64,000 nt of DNA from Bacillota bacterium (lineage in GTDB: Bacteria; Sysuimicrobiota; Sysuimicrobiia; Sysuimicrobiales; Segetimicrobiaceae). Each line of letters starts with the position of its first letter. The stretch's first letter is position 1. This document shows, piece after piece, positions 50,355-59,959 of this stretch. Made by a program: the position numbers and the translations under genes. The notes under the pieces were generated by a model, which did no database searches, was not told the origin of the DNA, and saw only the letters and a list, made by a program, of their open reading frames with translations. The stretch spans positions 1-64,000 of the forward strand of contig JAJPJJ010000041.1 of assembly GCA_021324295.1 (NCBI GenBank), written 5' to 3'.

Positions 50355-51710
50355 TCACCGCCCGGCCGCGAGGAGCCGCTGCTGCTCCTCCCAGAGCGCA
50401 TGCAGGGGAGAGCCCTGCGCCTCCAACGCGACGTCGTCGAGGTGCACGAGGCCGTCTTCGGCGATCGGCCGGCGCACCCGGGCACCGTGCGACAGGCCGA
50501 TCGGCAGCAGCCGCTCGTCCCGGGCCGTCCGCGCGTCGTCGATCAGGCCGTACACCGTGGCCCCTCCCTCCCCGTCCAGCACATCGCCGGGTGCGAGGGC
50601 GCGCTTGGCAGCGCACACGACCGTCGCCCCCGGCACCGGGAGCGGCGCGCCGGTAGCTTCGCGCTGGAGGACCGCTCGCGCGATGCTGACGGGGAGTTCC
50701 ATGCCGACGAGGTGGTACGGCCGGTAGAACACGGCGTACCTGCCGCTACGGTCCACGGGCAGGCCGTACTCGGCGAAGCACCGCCGGAGGTACGGCCGGG
50801 GGGAGGTGATCACCACGTACACGCCCCACCGCAGGTCGTTCGGCACCGGCCGCCCGTCGCGGTCGATCGAGCTCACGACCTCGACCACGCCGGTCCGCTG
50901 CAGGATACCGCCGTCCTGCCGCGGCTTGAGCACGTCCGCGAGGTTGTGGATGCCGGCCGGCGGGAAGTGCATGCCGCGGCAGTCCGGCCGCAGGCCGGTC
51001 ATGTTGGCCGCGGCCGCCATCTCGATCGCGGACTTAGTACCGTCGGTGAACGAGTTGTACATCCTGGGGTTGAGGCCGTCCCGCTCACCGGGGGCAATCC
51101 CGTAGCGGTCCCACACGTCGTCCGGCGTGCCCTTGCGGTAGCCCGGCAGGTACTTCGTCCCCTTGCCGGCGGCCACCACCTCGAACCCGAGCCCCGTCGC
51201 CCACTCGTAGAGCTCGTGGATCAGGGCCGGCTGGTCGCCGTATGCCGCCGTGTAGATCACGCCGGCCCGGTCGGCCGCGCGCCGCAGGACCGCCCCGACC
51301 AGCACGTCGGCCTCCACGGTGACCATCACGACGTGCTTGCCGTGCCGGATCGCCCTGAGGGCCGTCGCGGCGGCCGCCCCGGGCACCCCCGTGGCCTCCA
51401 CGACGACGTCGACGTCGCTCTGGACGAGGAGGTCCGTCTCGCCGGTGAGGGCCGGCACGCCCCGGGCGATCGCGTCGTTGATCTGGCCCAGGTGACCGGC
51501 GCGCACGACCGCGTCCCGGGGATAGCCGGCGTGCGCCAGCGCTTCTAGTCCCCGGATCTCGTTGAGTTCCGCGACGACGGAGGGCCGCATCCCGCGCATC
51601 GTGGCGAGCTGGCAGACGATCATCGTCCCAAACCGGCCCGCGCCGGCGATGCCGACGCGGATCGGCGTGCCCTCCGCCTCGCGCGCCGCGAGCCGTGCCT
51701 TCAACGACAT
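50355..51710 (-). CDS. Homoserine-dehydrogenase-like NAD(P)-binding protein with SAF domain
   Basis: A 451-residue protein. The Rossmann domain IRVGIAGAGRFGTMIVCQL (about residues 17-35) with VEATGVPGAAA and HVVMVTVEADVLVG resembles homoserine dehydrogenase or Gfo/Idh oxidoreductases. A SAF-like domain follows near the C-terminus (about 350-430: VVCAAKRALAPGDVLDGEGG). Proteins of this layout occur in sugar-acid catabolism and are often misnamed FlgA-like. Its substrate is unknown. GAGGGCGAGGG precedes the ATG. It converges on the flavoprotein gene. Confidence 0.85.
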   Translation of the reverse strand: MSLKARLAAREAEGTPIRVGIAGAGRFGTMIVCQLATMRGMRPSVVAELNEIRGLEALAHAGYPRDAVVRAGHLGQINDAIARGVPALTGETDLLVQSDVDVVVEATGVPGAAAATALRAIRHGKHVVMVTVEADVLVGAVLRRAADRAGVIYTAAYGDQPALIHELYEWATGLGFEVVAAGKGTKYLPGYRKGTPDDVWDRYGIAPGERDGLNPRMYNSFTDGTKSAIEMAAAANMTGLRPDCRGMHFPPAGIHNLADVLKPRQDGGILQRTGVVEVVSSIDRDGRPVPNDLRWGVYVVITSPRPYLRRCFAEYGLPVDRSGRYAVFYRPYHLVGMELPVSIARAVLQREATGAPLPVPGATVVCAAKRALAPGDVLDGEGGATVYGLIDDARTARDERLLPIGLSHGARVRRPIAEDGLVHLDDVALEAQGSPLHALWEEQQRLLAAGR

Positions 51711-51870
51711 CCCTCGCCCTCCCGCGCCACGTCCGAGCGTAGGCCCGCGGCCGTCGTCGAGCCCGACGTGGACGAGCCCCTCTCCACTCTACCTCAGCGC
51801 GCGGACGATAGGGATGCGGCGGAGCGCACGGGCTGCCGGGTGCCTGTGCCGAGGACCGCGAGCGCCACGC

Positions 51871-51876
51871 TATAAT
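51871..51876 (+). promoter_or_regulatory. -10 element upstream of methyltransferase
   Basis: A consensus TATAAT lies 50 bases before the chosen ATG, with no good -35 hexamer at 16-18 bases. Confidence 0.4.
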
Positions 51877-51925
51877 AACGGCGACCGGCTTTGCCGCTGT
51901 GGAAGACGCGATTCGGAGGCCCGTG

Positions 51926-52696
51926 ATGGGTGCCGTTCGCCGCGGGCAGAGAGGGTCGACGAAGGCAAGGCGTGCGGGGGTGGGTATGAGACTCTCGGGC
52001 GACGCGCGGGACCGGTGGACCGACGCAGAATTCGCCGCGGAGTGGGACCGCGCCGCGGACGTCGGCAATCCCGCGCGCGCCGAGCAGCTGGACCTGCTCG
52101 CCCACCTCGTGGCACGCAGGTACCGTCCTGGCGGCGTCGTTCTCGACCTCGGGGCCGGGTCGGGGCTGGTGGCGGCCCGCGTGCTGGCGGCCGTCCCCGA
52201 GGCCCGGATCGTCGCGGTGGACTCGTCGCCGGCGATGACCGAGCTGGCGCGGCGCCGGCTCCAGGGAACCGGGGACCGCGTCGTCTTCATCCAGGGCGAC
52301 ATCGCCGACCTCTCCGCCGTCGCGTTGCCGCGCGCAGACTACCAGTTCGTGCTGCTGGTTCAGGTCTTGCACCATATCCCGCACCCGGCCAAGGAGCGCC
52401 TGCTTACCCGCCTCTACAGCCTTCTGCCGGCCGACGGGACCGCGATCATCATGGACCGGATCGGGCTTGCGCCCGCGAGCCTGGCACCGATCTTTGGGGC
52501 CGCGTGGGAATGGGAGGAAAGCCGCGCGGCGCAGAAGAGCGGGTGGGACGCTCGGACGTTCCTCGGCCGGTTGGCCGCGAAGGACGATCACCCGGCGACC
52601 CTGGATGAGCACGTCGCCATGCTGCGCGCGGCCGGGTTCGCGGCCGCGTGCATTCACCTCCGCCTGAATCGCGCGGTGTTCGTCGCGACGAAGTGA
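51926..52696 (+). CDS. Class I SAM-dependent methyltransferase
   Basis: A 256-residue methyltransferase. SAM motif VVLDLGAGSGLVAARVL is near residues 71-87, followed by IVAVDSSPAM and the post-motif LVQVLHHIPHP. I chose the ATG at 51926 (GGAGG six bases upstream), although an ATG at 51986 would start nearer the folded domain. It is an isolated gene between two minus-strand genes; the acceptor is unknown. Confidence 0.87.
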   Translation: MGAVRRGQRGSTKARRAGVGMRLSGDARDRWTDAEFAAEWDRAADVGNPARAEQLDLLAHLVARRYRPGGVVLDLGAGSGLVAARVLAAVPEARIVAVDSSPAMTELARRRLQGTGDRVVFIQGDIADLSAVALPRADYQFVLLVQVLHHIPHPAKERLLTRLYSLLPADGTAIIMDRIGLAPASLAPIFGAAWEWEESRAAQKSGWDARTFLGRLAAKDDHPATLDEHVAMLRAAGFAAACIHLRLNRAVFVATK

Positions 52697-52772
52697 GCGT
52701 TTCGGGCGGCAGGGTGCGCTCGCCTGACGGCGTCGGCACCCTTGCGGTCCGGAACCCCGCAGCCCGCCCCGG

Positions 52773-53996
52773 TCACTGAACGTACGCGGAGAGCGCGCGC
52801 TCCACCTCATGGAGATCCGCGCCGATTTCGAGGGCATCCAGCGCCGGAACCAGGTGCTGGGGCGCTTTGAGCGCGGAGCCAGTGATCAGGACCACCACGT
52901 GCTCGTTGGCTCGGACGAGCCCGGCGGCCAGCGCGCGTTCCAGTCCCGCAAGCGCTGCCGCGCCCGCTGGCTCGGCCAGCACCCCGGCTCGAATCGCGAG
53001 CACCTGCACGGCCTCCAGCATCTCGGCATCGGCCACCGCGACGAAACTCCCGCCGGACTCCCGGACATCCCGCACAGCCACCGGCCCACACACCGGCGTG
53101 CCGACGGCGATGCCGTCGGCAATCGTCGCCGGACGGACCGGCTCGAGCGTGGATCGTGTCTCCCAGGCACGCTTGATTGGCTGGCACCCTTCTGCTTGGA
53201 CCCCCACGATGCGGGGGATGCGTCTGGCGACACCGCAGGCCACGAGCTCGCGGAACCCCTTCGCCATCGCGCTGAGCGTCACCCCGTCACCCGCGGGCAC
53301 CACCACTGCATCCGGCACCGTCCGACCGAGCTGCTCCCAGATCTCGAACGCCACGGTCTTCTTCGCGTCCAACGTGAAGGGATTGACGCCGGTGTTGCGA
53401 TCGCACCAGCCGAACAACGCGGCGGCCTGCCGGGAGAGCCGGAACGCCGCACCGTAGCCCTCTCGGACCTTGAGCACGGTCGCTCCCGCCGAGAGCATGA
53501 GTCGGAGTTTGAACTCCGCCACGCCCGTCGGGACAAAGACCACCGCGCGCTTGCCCGCCGCGGCGGCGCCGACGGCGAGGGAAACGGCGACGTTCCCGGT
53601 GGACGCGCAGCTGACCGTGTCGATCCCCTCGTTCATCGCATGCTGCAGAATGAGCGCCGTGGCGCGATCCTTGTTCGACCCCGTGGGGCTTCGCGTCTCG
53701 TCCTTGAGCCACAGGTTCGCCACGCTGAGGGCCCGGCGCAGCTGCGGCGGCGCGACAAGCGGCGTGTCCCCGACCGGCAGCGGGTAGCGTACCGGCCCCG
53801 GCTCAACCGGGAGCAGGGCCCGGTACCGCCAGAGTCCTCGCGTCTCGTCACGCGTCGCCGGCACCGCGGCTGCGTCATAGCGGTAATGGAGCTCCACCCG
53901 CCCGCGGTCGGTCTCGCGGAGGGCTGCGCCGACATCGGAGAATCGACGGGTCGTGCCGTCCTCGTACACGACGCTGGCCCCGATCGCCCGACTCAC
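52773..53996 (-). CDS. Threonine-synthase-like PLP enzyme
   Basis: A 407-residue fold-type II PLP enzyme most like threonine synthase. The PLP lysine is in PTGSNKDRAT (about residue 110), the phosphate loop is ASTGNVAVSL, and a C-terminal ITGSALKAP matches the family. It starts with GTG overlapping the stop of the M20 hydrolase gene (GTGA). It is the last gene of the ECF operon, far from any homoserine kinase or dehydrogenase gene, so a beta- or gamma-eliminating lyase acting on the product of the preceding hydrolases (compare diaminopropionate ammonia-lyase next to ygeY in E. coli) is as likely as threonine synthesis. Confidence 0.88.
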   Translation of the reverse strand: MSRAIGASVVYEDGTTRRFSDVGAALRETDRGRVELHYRYDAAAVPATRDETRGLWRYRALLPVEPGPVRYPLPVGDTPLVAPPQLRRALSVANLWLKDETRSPTGSNKDRATALILQHAMNEGIDTVSCASTGNVAVSLAVGAAAAGKRAVVFVPTGVAEFKLRLMLSAGATVLKVREGYGAAFRLSRQAAALFGWCDRNTGVNPFTLDAKKTVAFEIWEQLGRTVPDAVVVPAGDGVTLSAMAKGFRELVACGVARRIPRIVGVQAEGCQPIKRAWETRSTLEPVRPATIADGIAVGTPVCGPVAVRDVRESGGSFVAVADAEMLEAVQVLAIRAGVLAEPAGAAALAGLERALAAGLVRANEHVVVLITGSALKAPQHLVPALDALEIGADLHEVERALSAYVQ

Positions 53997-55192
53997 CGGC
54001 TGTCCCGTCCCTTCGCGCTCACCAGTTGCCGGACGATCGCGGGATAGGCCCGGGCAGCGGCGGCAAGCTCTTGGACGTCCACGCACTCGTCGATGCGGTG
54101 CGCCTGGTCTTCATCGCCGGGGCCGAATCCGATGGTCGGGATTCCCAAGTGGCCCGCCGTGGCGCTCCCATTGGTGCAGAAGGCATACTGGCCGAGCACA
54201 GGAACGAGCCCGGCCTCCCTCAGGCCGCGCACGGCGGCCGCCACGATCTCGGCATCGTCGTCGAAGAACCATGCGGGCGCAAAGTTGGGGGCCGTGACCC
54301 GGTGGCCGGTATATGTCGCGAAGTCGTCCGCCGCGATGCCGACCCGCGCCGTAGCGCCGCTGCGGGCGGCCGCACGCGCTGCCGCTTCACGGATCGGGCC
54401 GAGCACGTCTGTCTCGCGCTCCCCCGGGAGTGTCCGTCGGTCGTACGTCGCCACGCAGCGATCCGGCACGACAGACAAGGCCGGGTACGGGTCCGACTTG
54501 ATGTCGGTGAGGACAAGAATCCCGGCGCCCAGCACGGGATGGCGCGGCGGCGGGAGCTCGCGCAGCGCGACGATGATGTCCGCCATCGCCTCGGCGGCAT
54601 TGATGCCCAGGTCCGGCCGGGACGAATGGGTCGGCCTGCCGGCGACTTCGATCCGCACCTCCGCGCGGCCGCGTTGGCCGCGCGCCAAGCGCAGCGAGGT
54701 GGGCTCGCAGACGATGACGTAGTCCGGGTCCACCTGTTCCGCCACGCGGCCGAGCGCCGGGCCCTCCACGAACTCTTCCGCGACGCTCGCCGAGAAAACC
54801 ACGGTGCCGCGGTCCAGGCGGCCCACCAGCGTCGACAGGCCGTACACCGCGGCGGCGAGCGGCCCCTTCATGTCCACCGCTCCGCGACCATAGAGCCGCG
54901 TTCCGACGCGCTCGCCCCGGGGGTCGTGCTTCCACACCGTCGTATCCGTGACGCCGACGGTATCCATGTGGGCGTCGACGAGCACACGCGGCCCGGGACC
55001 GTCGCCGATCGTGCCGAGCACGTTGCCCCAATCGTCCACGCTCGCCTCGAAGCCCAATCGGGCCAGCTCCTCGCGGACCAGCGCGGCCACGCCTTCTTCC
55101 TGCCCGGAGGGACTCGGGACCCGGATCAGGCGCAGGGCGAACTCCGCCACCGCGTCGGCGGCGAGGATGTCCGTGCGCGCCTGCCCGTTCAC
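53993..55192 (-). CDS. M20-family metallohydrolase, YgeY-like
   Basis: A 399-residue zinc hydrolase of the M20/ArgE/DapE family. Ligands: DAHMDTVG (His, Asp, about residues 73-80), GRGAVDMKG (about 106-114), VAEEFVEG (Glu pair, about 140), CEPTS and the C-terminal HRIDE. The N-terminal IRVPSPSGQEE and C-terminal FCTNGSATAGHLGIPTIGFGPGDE closely follow the YgeY family described as linked to selenium metabolism. It starts at GTG overlapping the previous stop (GTGA). It probably hydrolyses an N-carbamoyl or N-acyl product of the two amidohydrolases encoded upstream. Confidence 0.88.
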   Translation of the reverse strand: MNGQARTDILAADAVAEFALRLIRVPSPSGQEEGVAALVREELARLGFEASVDDWGNVLGTIGDGPGPRVLVDAHMDTVGVTDTTVWKHDPRGERVGTRLYGRGAVDMKGPLAAAVYGLSTLVGRLDRGTVVFSASVAEEFVEGPALGRVAEQVDPDYVIVCEPTSLRLARGQRGRAEVRIEVAGRPTHSSRPDLGINAAEAMADIIVALRELPPPRHPVLGAGILVLTDIKSDPYPALSVVPDRCVATYDRRTLPGERETDVLGPIREAAARAAARSGATARVGIAADDFATYTGHRVTAPNFAPAWFFDDDAEIVAAAVRGLREAGLVPVLGQYAFCTNGSATAGHLGIPTIGFGPGDEDQAHRIDECVDVQELAAAARAYPAIVRQLVSAKGRDSR

Positions 55193-56790
55193 AGGACCGG
55201 CCTCTCGGCACGGCGGGGCTCCCGCCACACGCCTCCGGGCCGCGCCCCCGACGGGGTCCCCGCCCGCCACACCGAGCGGCCGGCCACCCACACGCCCACG
55301 ACCCCGTCGGGCGTCCGGGCCGGCTCGTCGTACGTCGCCCGATCGATGAACGTCGCCGGGTCGAGCAGCACGAGGTCTGCTCGAAGCCCCTCGCGGATCC
55401 GCCCCCGGTCCCCGAGCCCGAGCCGGTCGGCGGCGCGCGCGGTGAGTCGCGCGACGGCCTCCTCCGCCGGGATCAGCCGCTCCCGCAGCGCGTACCGTCC
55501 CAGCACCCGGGCGGCGGTTCCGTATAGCCGGGGGTGCGGGTGGTCCCCGAAGATGCCGTCCGATCCGACGAGGTGCAACGGGTGCCGGAAGATCGCGCGC
55601 ACCGTGTCCTCCGACGCATAGTGGTCGATCATGGTCACGTCGAGCGCCGTGTCGGTCAGCAACTCCATCGTCGCCGCCACCGGGTCGCACCCTCGCGTCT
55701 CGGCGATCGCCGCGAGGGAGCGGCCGACGTCCGCAGCGCGCGGGGGCGCCGCGTGTGCGATGACGATCGCCGCGGGGCCACACGCGCGGTAGAGGTTCTC
55801 CCAGCCGGCGAGCCCCTGCGCGACATCGCGCGCGATCGCCGCCCGAGCATTTGGGTCACGCAAGCGAGCGAGGGTCGCTGCCGGGCCCCCCTCGTGCGCC
55901 CACGGCGGTAGTAGCGCCGAGAGCATCGTGCTCCCGGCACCGTACGGGTACTGATCGAACGTGACGTCGATCTCCGATCTGGCGCGATCGATCATGGCCA
56001 GCAGCGGTTCAACCAGGTGCGGGCGACCGACCACCTTGAGGTGCGACAGGTGCAGGGGCGCTCCCGCGCGGCGTGCGACCTCGATCATCTCACGCACCGC
56101 GTCCAGGACGCCGTCGCTCTCGTTGCGGACGTGCGGCATCAGCGGCACGCCGAAGCGCGCCGCCTCGGCGGCCAGCGCGACCAGCTCGTCGGAGGCCGCG
56201 AACGCCCCGGGCATATAGATCAGGCCGAACGACAGCGCGCGCGCACCCGCCTCCAGCCCGAGGCGCACCTCCCGCCGCATCGCCTCCAGCTCCGCCGCGG
56301 TTGGCGCGCGCCTGTCGGCTCCCATCACGAAGTCGCGGACGGCATTGTGGCCGACCGAGGGGACCAGCGTGGTTGCCGGGCGGGCCGCCGCCAGCGCTCC
56401 CAGGTATTCCGGGATCGACGACCACGACCACTCCTCCGGTCCCGCCCCCTCCAGTGCCCGCAGGTACGCGCGGCGCTCCGTCCAGCGCGCCCGATCCACG
56501 GGCGCGGGGGCGAGGCCATCGGGGTTGATCAATTCCGTCGTGAACCCCTGGGCAACCTTCGGGATGAGCCGCGGATCGACGAACGGCTGGAGTGCGGAGT
56601 GCGCGTGGAGATCGATGAATCCCGGACACAGCATCAGCCCGTCCGCGGCCACCACCTCGGTGGCCTCCTCCGCGGGGAGCTGGCTGCCCACAGCGGCGAT
56701 GTGGCCGTCGCGCACGCCGACGTCGCCCCGATACGCGGCCGCCTCGCCCGCATACACCTGCGCGCCCCGGATCAGCAGATCGAACACCAC
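55189..56790 (-). CDS. N-acyl-D-amino-acid deacylase family amidohydrolase
   Basis: A 533-residue amidohydrolase-superfamily enzyme like D-aminoacylase. Metal ligands are in DLHAHSALQP (about residues 60-69), HLSHLKVVG (about 230) and VGSDGIFGDHPHPRLYG (about 405-421); ELINPDGLAP replaces the usual cysteine-containing loop. It removes acyl groups from N-acyl-D-amino acids or similar amides. It is the sixth gene of the ECF operon, downstream of the dihydropyrimidinase-like gene and coupled to the M20 gene. Confidence 0.9.
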   Translation of the reverse strand: MVFDLLIRGAQVYAGEAAAYRGDVGVRDGHIAAVGSQLPAEEATEVVAADGLMLCPGFIDLHAHSALQPFVDPRLIPKVAQGFTTELINPDGLAPAPVDRARWTERRAYLRALEGAGPEEWSWSSIPEYLGALAAARPATTLVPSVGHNAVRDFVMGADRRAPTAAELEAMRREVRLGLEAGARALSFGLIYMPGAFAASDELVALAAEAARFGVPLMPHVRNESDGVLDAVREMIEVARRAGAPLHLSHLKVVGRPHLVEPLLAMIDRARSEIDVTFDQYPYGAGSTMLSALLPPWAHEGGPAATLARLRDPNARAAIARDVAQGLAGWENLYRACGPAAIVIAHAAPPRAADVGRSLAAIAETRGCDPVAATMELLTDTALDVTMIDHYASEDTVRAIFRHPLHLVGSDGIFGDHPHPRLYGTAARVLGRYALRERLIPAEEAVARLTARAADRLGLGDRGRIREGLRADLVLLDPATFIDRATYDEPARTPDGVVGVWVAGRSVWRAGTPSGARPGGVWREPRRAERPVL

Positions 56791-56809
56791 GGCTGTGCCT
56801 CGCGCGGCG

Positions 56810-58207
56810 TCACGGCAGCATCGCTCGCCCCACCGGCGCGCGAGGGATCAGGCGACCGTGCCCTGCGGGCACCGTCACGTCCGTCCCATCGTAGGCGACC
56901 TCTCCCCGCAGCACGGTCGCCGCGACTCGCCCGGCGACGGCCATGCCGTGATAGGGCGAATACCCCGCCGCGCTGCGCACGCTCCGATCGTCGATCGTGC
57001 CGTGGGCCGACGGGTCGTAGACGACCAAGTCGCCGTCGGCCCCCTCGAGGACCGTTCCCTTTCGCGGGAAGAGACCGAAGGTGCGGGCGGGATTCTCGCA
57101 GCAGAGGCGCGCGAGGTCGCTCACCTCCAGCCGCCCGGCGCGGACGCCGTACGTGTACAGCAGTGGAAACAGCGTCTCCGTGCCCGGAATCCCGGGCGCG
57201 ACACGCGTGAGGTCGCTGTAGTCCGTCCGTTGTCGGAGGGTGTACCCGCAGTGGTCGCTCGCGACCGTCTGCAGGCCGCCTTCCCGCAGCGCCTGCCACA
57301 GCTGCTCCTGATCCTGCTTCGACCGCAGCGGCGGCGTGTGGATGAACCGCGCCGCGCGGTCGGTCGCGTAGACGGAATCGTCGGCGACGAGAAACTGCGG
57401 GCACGTTTCGCCCACGACGCGTGTCCCCTCCGCGCGGGCGGCCGCCACTAGCCGCACCGACGCCCCAGCGGACAGGTGCACGGGATACACCGCGCACCCG
57501 GTCGCCCGGGCGAACAGCAGTACCCGCTGCACCGCCTCGACCTCGGCGATCACCGGGCGCGACTGGGCGTGATACGCAAAGCCGACGCGGCCTTCGCGGA
57601 GCAGCCGCTGTCGAGCGCCTTCCACGATTGCGTCATTTTCGCAGTGCACCATGACGATCCAGCCGGCGGCGGCGGCGGCTTCCATGAGCCGTAGCAAGGT
57701 ATCGTCGTCGCAGTAGAAGCCCGCCGCGCGGTACGTGGTGTACACTTTGGCGCTGGTGAATCCCCGGCGTGTCAAGGCGGGCAGCTCCCCCAGCTGGCCC
57801 GCCGACACATCCGTCACGATGAGATGGAGCGAGTAGTCTGCCCGGCTACGAGCGGCTTCCTCGAGCCGCGCCTCGAGCGCCGCCGTCAGGCTCTCCCCGA
57901 CGTGCTGGTGCGCGAAGTCGAGGAACGTCGTGACACCGCCGGCTAACCCGGCGGCGCTGCCTGAGGCGAAGTCATCCGCCGTGCGGTGCGGCGCCGCCAC
58001 GAGGGCGAAATGCAGGTGGGGATCGAGGATCCCCGGGAAGACCAGCGCACCGCCGACATCGAGCACCGGTTCGCCGCGCGGCTCCAGATCTGTCCCGATC
58101 TCCGCAATGCGGCCGCCCGCGCAGCGAACGTCCGCGCGGCGCGCCCCGGCGGGTGTCACCAGCGTGCCTCCCCTTACGAGCAACCGGCCGGCCTCTCTCT
58201 CAGGCAT
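56810..58207 (-). CDS. Dihydropyrimidinase-like amidohydrolase
   Basis: A 465-residue cyclic amidohydrolase. Metal-site residues: DPHLHFAL (about 62-69), the carbamylated-lysine position in TSAKVYTTY (about 149), MVHCEND (about 182), VHLSAGASV (about 240) and VASDHCGYT (about 315). The ATG at 58207 overlaps the end of the second ECF ATPase gene by 8 bases. It is a distant paralogue of the hydantoinase at 13.3-14.7 kb. It would open a ring amide (hydantoin, dihydropyrimidine or similar) brought in by the ECF importer. Confidence 0.9.
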   Translation of the reverse strand: MPEREAGRLLVRGGTLVTPAGARRADVRCAGGRIAEIGTDLEPRGEPVLDVGGALVFPGILDPHLHFALVAAPHRTADDFASGSAAGLAGGVTTFLDFAHQHVGESLTAALEARLEEAARSRADYSLHLIVTDVSAGQLGELPALTRRGFTSAKVYTTYRAAGFYCDDDTLLRLMEAAAAAGWIVMVHCENDAIVEGARQRLLREGRVGFAYHAQSRPVIAEVEAVQRVLLFARATGCAVYPVHLSAGASVRLVAAARAEGTRVVGETCPQFLVADDSVYATDRAARFIHTPPLRSKQDQEQLWQALREGGLQTVASDHCGYTLRQRTDYSDLTRVAPGIPGTETLFPLLYTYGVRAGRLEVSDLARLCCENPARTFGLFPRKGTVLEGADGDLVVYDPSAHGTIDDRSVRSAAGYSPYHGMAVAGRVAATVLRGEVAYDGTDVTVPAGHGRLIPRAPVGRAMLP

Positions 58208-59102
58208 CGGCCTGCGCACCCGGCCCGGCCGGCGGTTCCTGCCGTCCGGCACGCGGCACGGCCACCGCGCGCTCCCCGCCGGCGACCCGCACGACCTCAT
58301 CCACCAGCTCGTCCACGGTCAGCGCGTCGGCGCGCACGCCCGCGCCGGCCCACGCCCGCGCAAGCCGAGTGACCTGTGGGGGCTTGACGAAAGTCTGCGC
58401 CAGGAGGTCCGGCTGCGCGAACACCTCTCGCGTCGGACCATCCGCGAGGACCCGGCCGCGGCACAGCGCGATGACGCGCTGGGCGTACGCGGCCACGATC
58501 GGCATCTCGTGCGTCACGATGATGATGGTGTGGCCCTGCTGCCGCCACAGGCGGGTCAGGAATTCCATCACGTCGATCGACTGGCGGTAATCCTGTCCGG
58601 TCGTGGGCTCGTCGACGACGATCACCTGGGGGCGGATCGCAAGCGTCGAGGCGATCGCCACGCGCTGTCGCAGCCCTTTGGAAAGGAAGAAAGGATGCTC
58701 CGAAAAGAGCTCCGGCCGCACGCCAGCCACCGCCGCGACCTCGCGCACCACCGCGTCGCGCTCGCGCTCAGGGACACCGAGGTTCTTCGGGCCATAACTG
58801 ATCTCGTCGTAGACCCGGGTATTGAAGAGCTGATGGTCGGGGTTTTGGAACACGTAACCGATCCGGCGCACAAGGGCCTTCATCACGCCCTTCGCGGCCG
58901 TGTCGATCCCGCCGACGACGACGCGACCGTGGGTCGGGCGGAGCAGGCCGGCAAGGCACTTCGCCAGGGTCGTCTTGCCGGCGCCGTTCTGACCGATGAG
59001 GGCCACGAACTCGCCCGCCGCAATCGTCAGCGTGACCCCGTCGAGGGCCGGCGTGCCGTCCGGATAGCGAAACGCGAGGCGCTCTGCCCGAATCATCGCC
59101 AC
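58200..59102 (-). CDS. ECF transporter ATPase (second copy)
   Basis: A 300-residue ABC ATPase of the CbiO/EcfA type. Walker A GQNGAGKTT (about 37-45), Q-loop GYVFQNPDHQLF, the signature is LSKGLRQ rather than LSGGQ, Walker B VIVVDEPTTG and switch THEMP. The C-terminal 70 residues are an extra domain rich in Ala/Val. It overlaps both neighbours (8 and 10 bases), so all four ECF components are made in a fixed ratio. Confidence 0.92.
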   Translation of the reverse strand: MAMIRAERLAFRYPDGTPALDGVTLTIAAGEFVALIGQNGAGKTTLAKCLAGLLRPTHGRVVVGGIDTAAKGVMKALVRRIGYVFQNPDHQLFNTRVYDEISYGPKNLGVPERERDAVVREVAAVAGVRPELFSEHPFFLSKGLRQRVAIASTLAIRPQVIVVDEPTTGQDYRQSIDVMEFLTRLWRQQGHTIIIVTHEMPIVAAYAQRVIALCRGRVLADGPTREVFAQPDLLAQTFVKPPQVTRLARAWAGAGVRADALTVDELVDEVVRVAGGERAVAVPRAGRQEPPAGPGAQADA

Positions 59103-59959
59103 CGCCCCGCGCCCTGGAGCAGCCGGGTGCCCGCCGCGACGCCTTCCTCGTCGGTCAGAGGCAGGGGCCCCGCATAGAGGCCGCGCCGCTGCAACCGCGC
59201 AAACACCTGCGTCACCTGTGGCGGGTACACTCCACAGTCGATGAGCGACTCGACGTCGTCGAAGAACGTACGAGGGGCGCCCTCCCGCTCGATGCGCCCG
59301 TCGCGCACCAGCACCACCCGGTCGGCGAGGGGCGCGAACGCCTCGACGTTGTGCTCAACGACGATCACCGTCATCCGCCGATCTCGCTTGAGGCTCCCAC
59401 AGATGTCGACAATCAAATCCTTGCCCAACGGATCGATCATCGAGGTCGGCTCGTCGAGGATCAAGATCTCCGGATCCATAGCGAGGACCGACGCGATAGC
59501 GACCCGCTGCTTCTCGCCGCCGGAGATGTCATACGGTGGCTTGTCGAGGAGGTCGGAGATCATCGTGAGTTCGCTCGCCCGTCGGATCCGAGCACCGATC
59601 TCGGACGTCGGGACGCCGACATTCTCCAGCCCAAAGAGAATCTCTTCCTCGACCGTGAGCGCCGTGAACTGCGCGTCCGGATCGCCGAAGACGTAGCCCA
59701 CCTGCCTCGCCAGCACGGCGGCGTTCTTCTGCGCGACCGGCTCGCCAAACACGCGAACCGTGCCGTCGTGCCGTCCGGCGAGCGAGTGCGGGATGATGCC
59801 CTTGATCGCCAGCATCAGGGTCGTCTTACCCGCCTCGTTGGGGCCGACGACCAGCGTGAACTCGCCTGCGGGGATCGCGAGCGACACCTCCCGCAGGGCG
59901 TCACGCTGCGCGAACGGGCACCGCCACGAAAACCGCTCCACCTCGACGGCGAGCCTCAT
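59093..59959 (-). CDS. ECF transporter ATPase (first copy)
   Basis: A 288-residue EcfA-type ATPase: Walker A GPNEAGKTT (Glu instead of the common Gly), Q-loop GYVFGDPDAQF, signature ISGGEKQRVAIAS, Walker B ILILDEPTS and switch VEHNVE. The start overlaps the EcfT stop by 4 bases. The two ATPases differ clearly and would form the heterodimer of the energising module. Confidence 0.92.
   Translation of the reverse strand: MRLAVEVERFSWRCPFAQRDALREVSLAIPAGEFTLVVGPNEAGKTTLMLAIKGIIPHSLAGRHDGTVRVFGEPVAQKNAAVLARQVGYVFGDPDAQFTALTVEEEILFGLENVGVPTSEIGARIRRASELTMISDLLDKPPYDISGGEKQRVAIASVLAMDPEILILDEPTSMIDPLGKDLIVDICGSLKRDRRMTVIVVEHNVEAFAPLADRVVLVRDGRIEREGAPRTFFDDVESLIDCGVYPPQVTQVFARLQRRGLYAGPLPLTDEEGVAAGTRLLQGAGRWR

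Noticed and set aside
50355-51710. Flagellar FlgA-like protein
   Set aside because: Only the C-terminal SAF-type domain resembles FlgA; the N-terminal NAD(P)-binding domain and lack of flagellar genes argue against it.
52773-53996. thrC as a biosynthetic threonine synthase
   Set aside because: The gene is the last of a catabolic ECF operon without homoserine enzymes; another PLP lyase role is equally possible.
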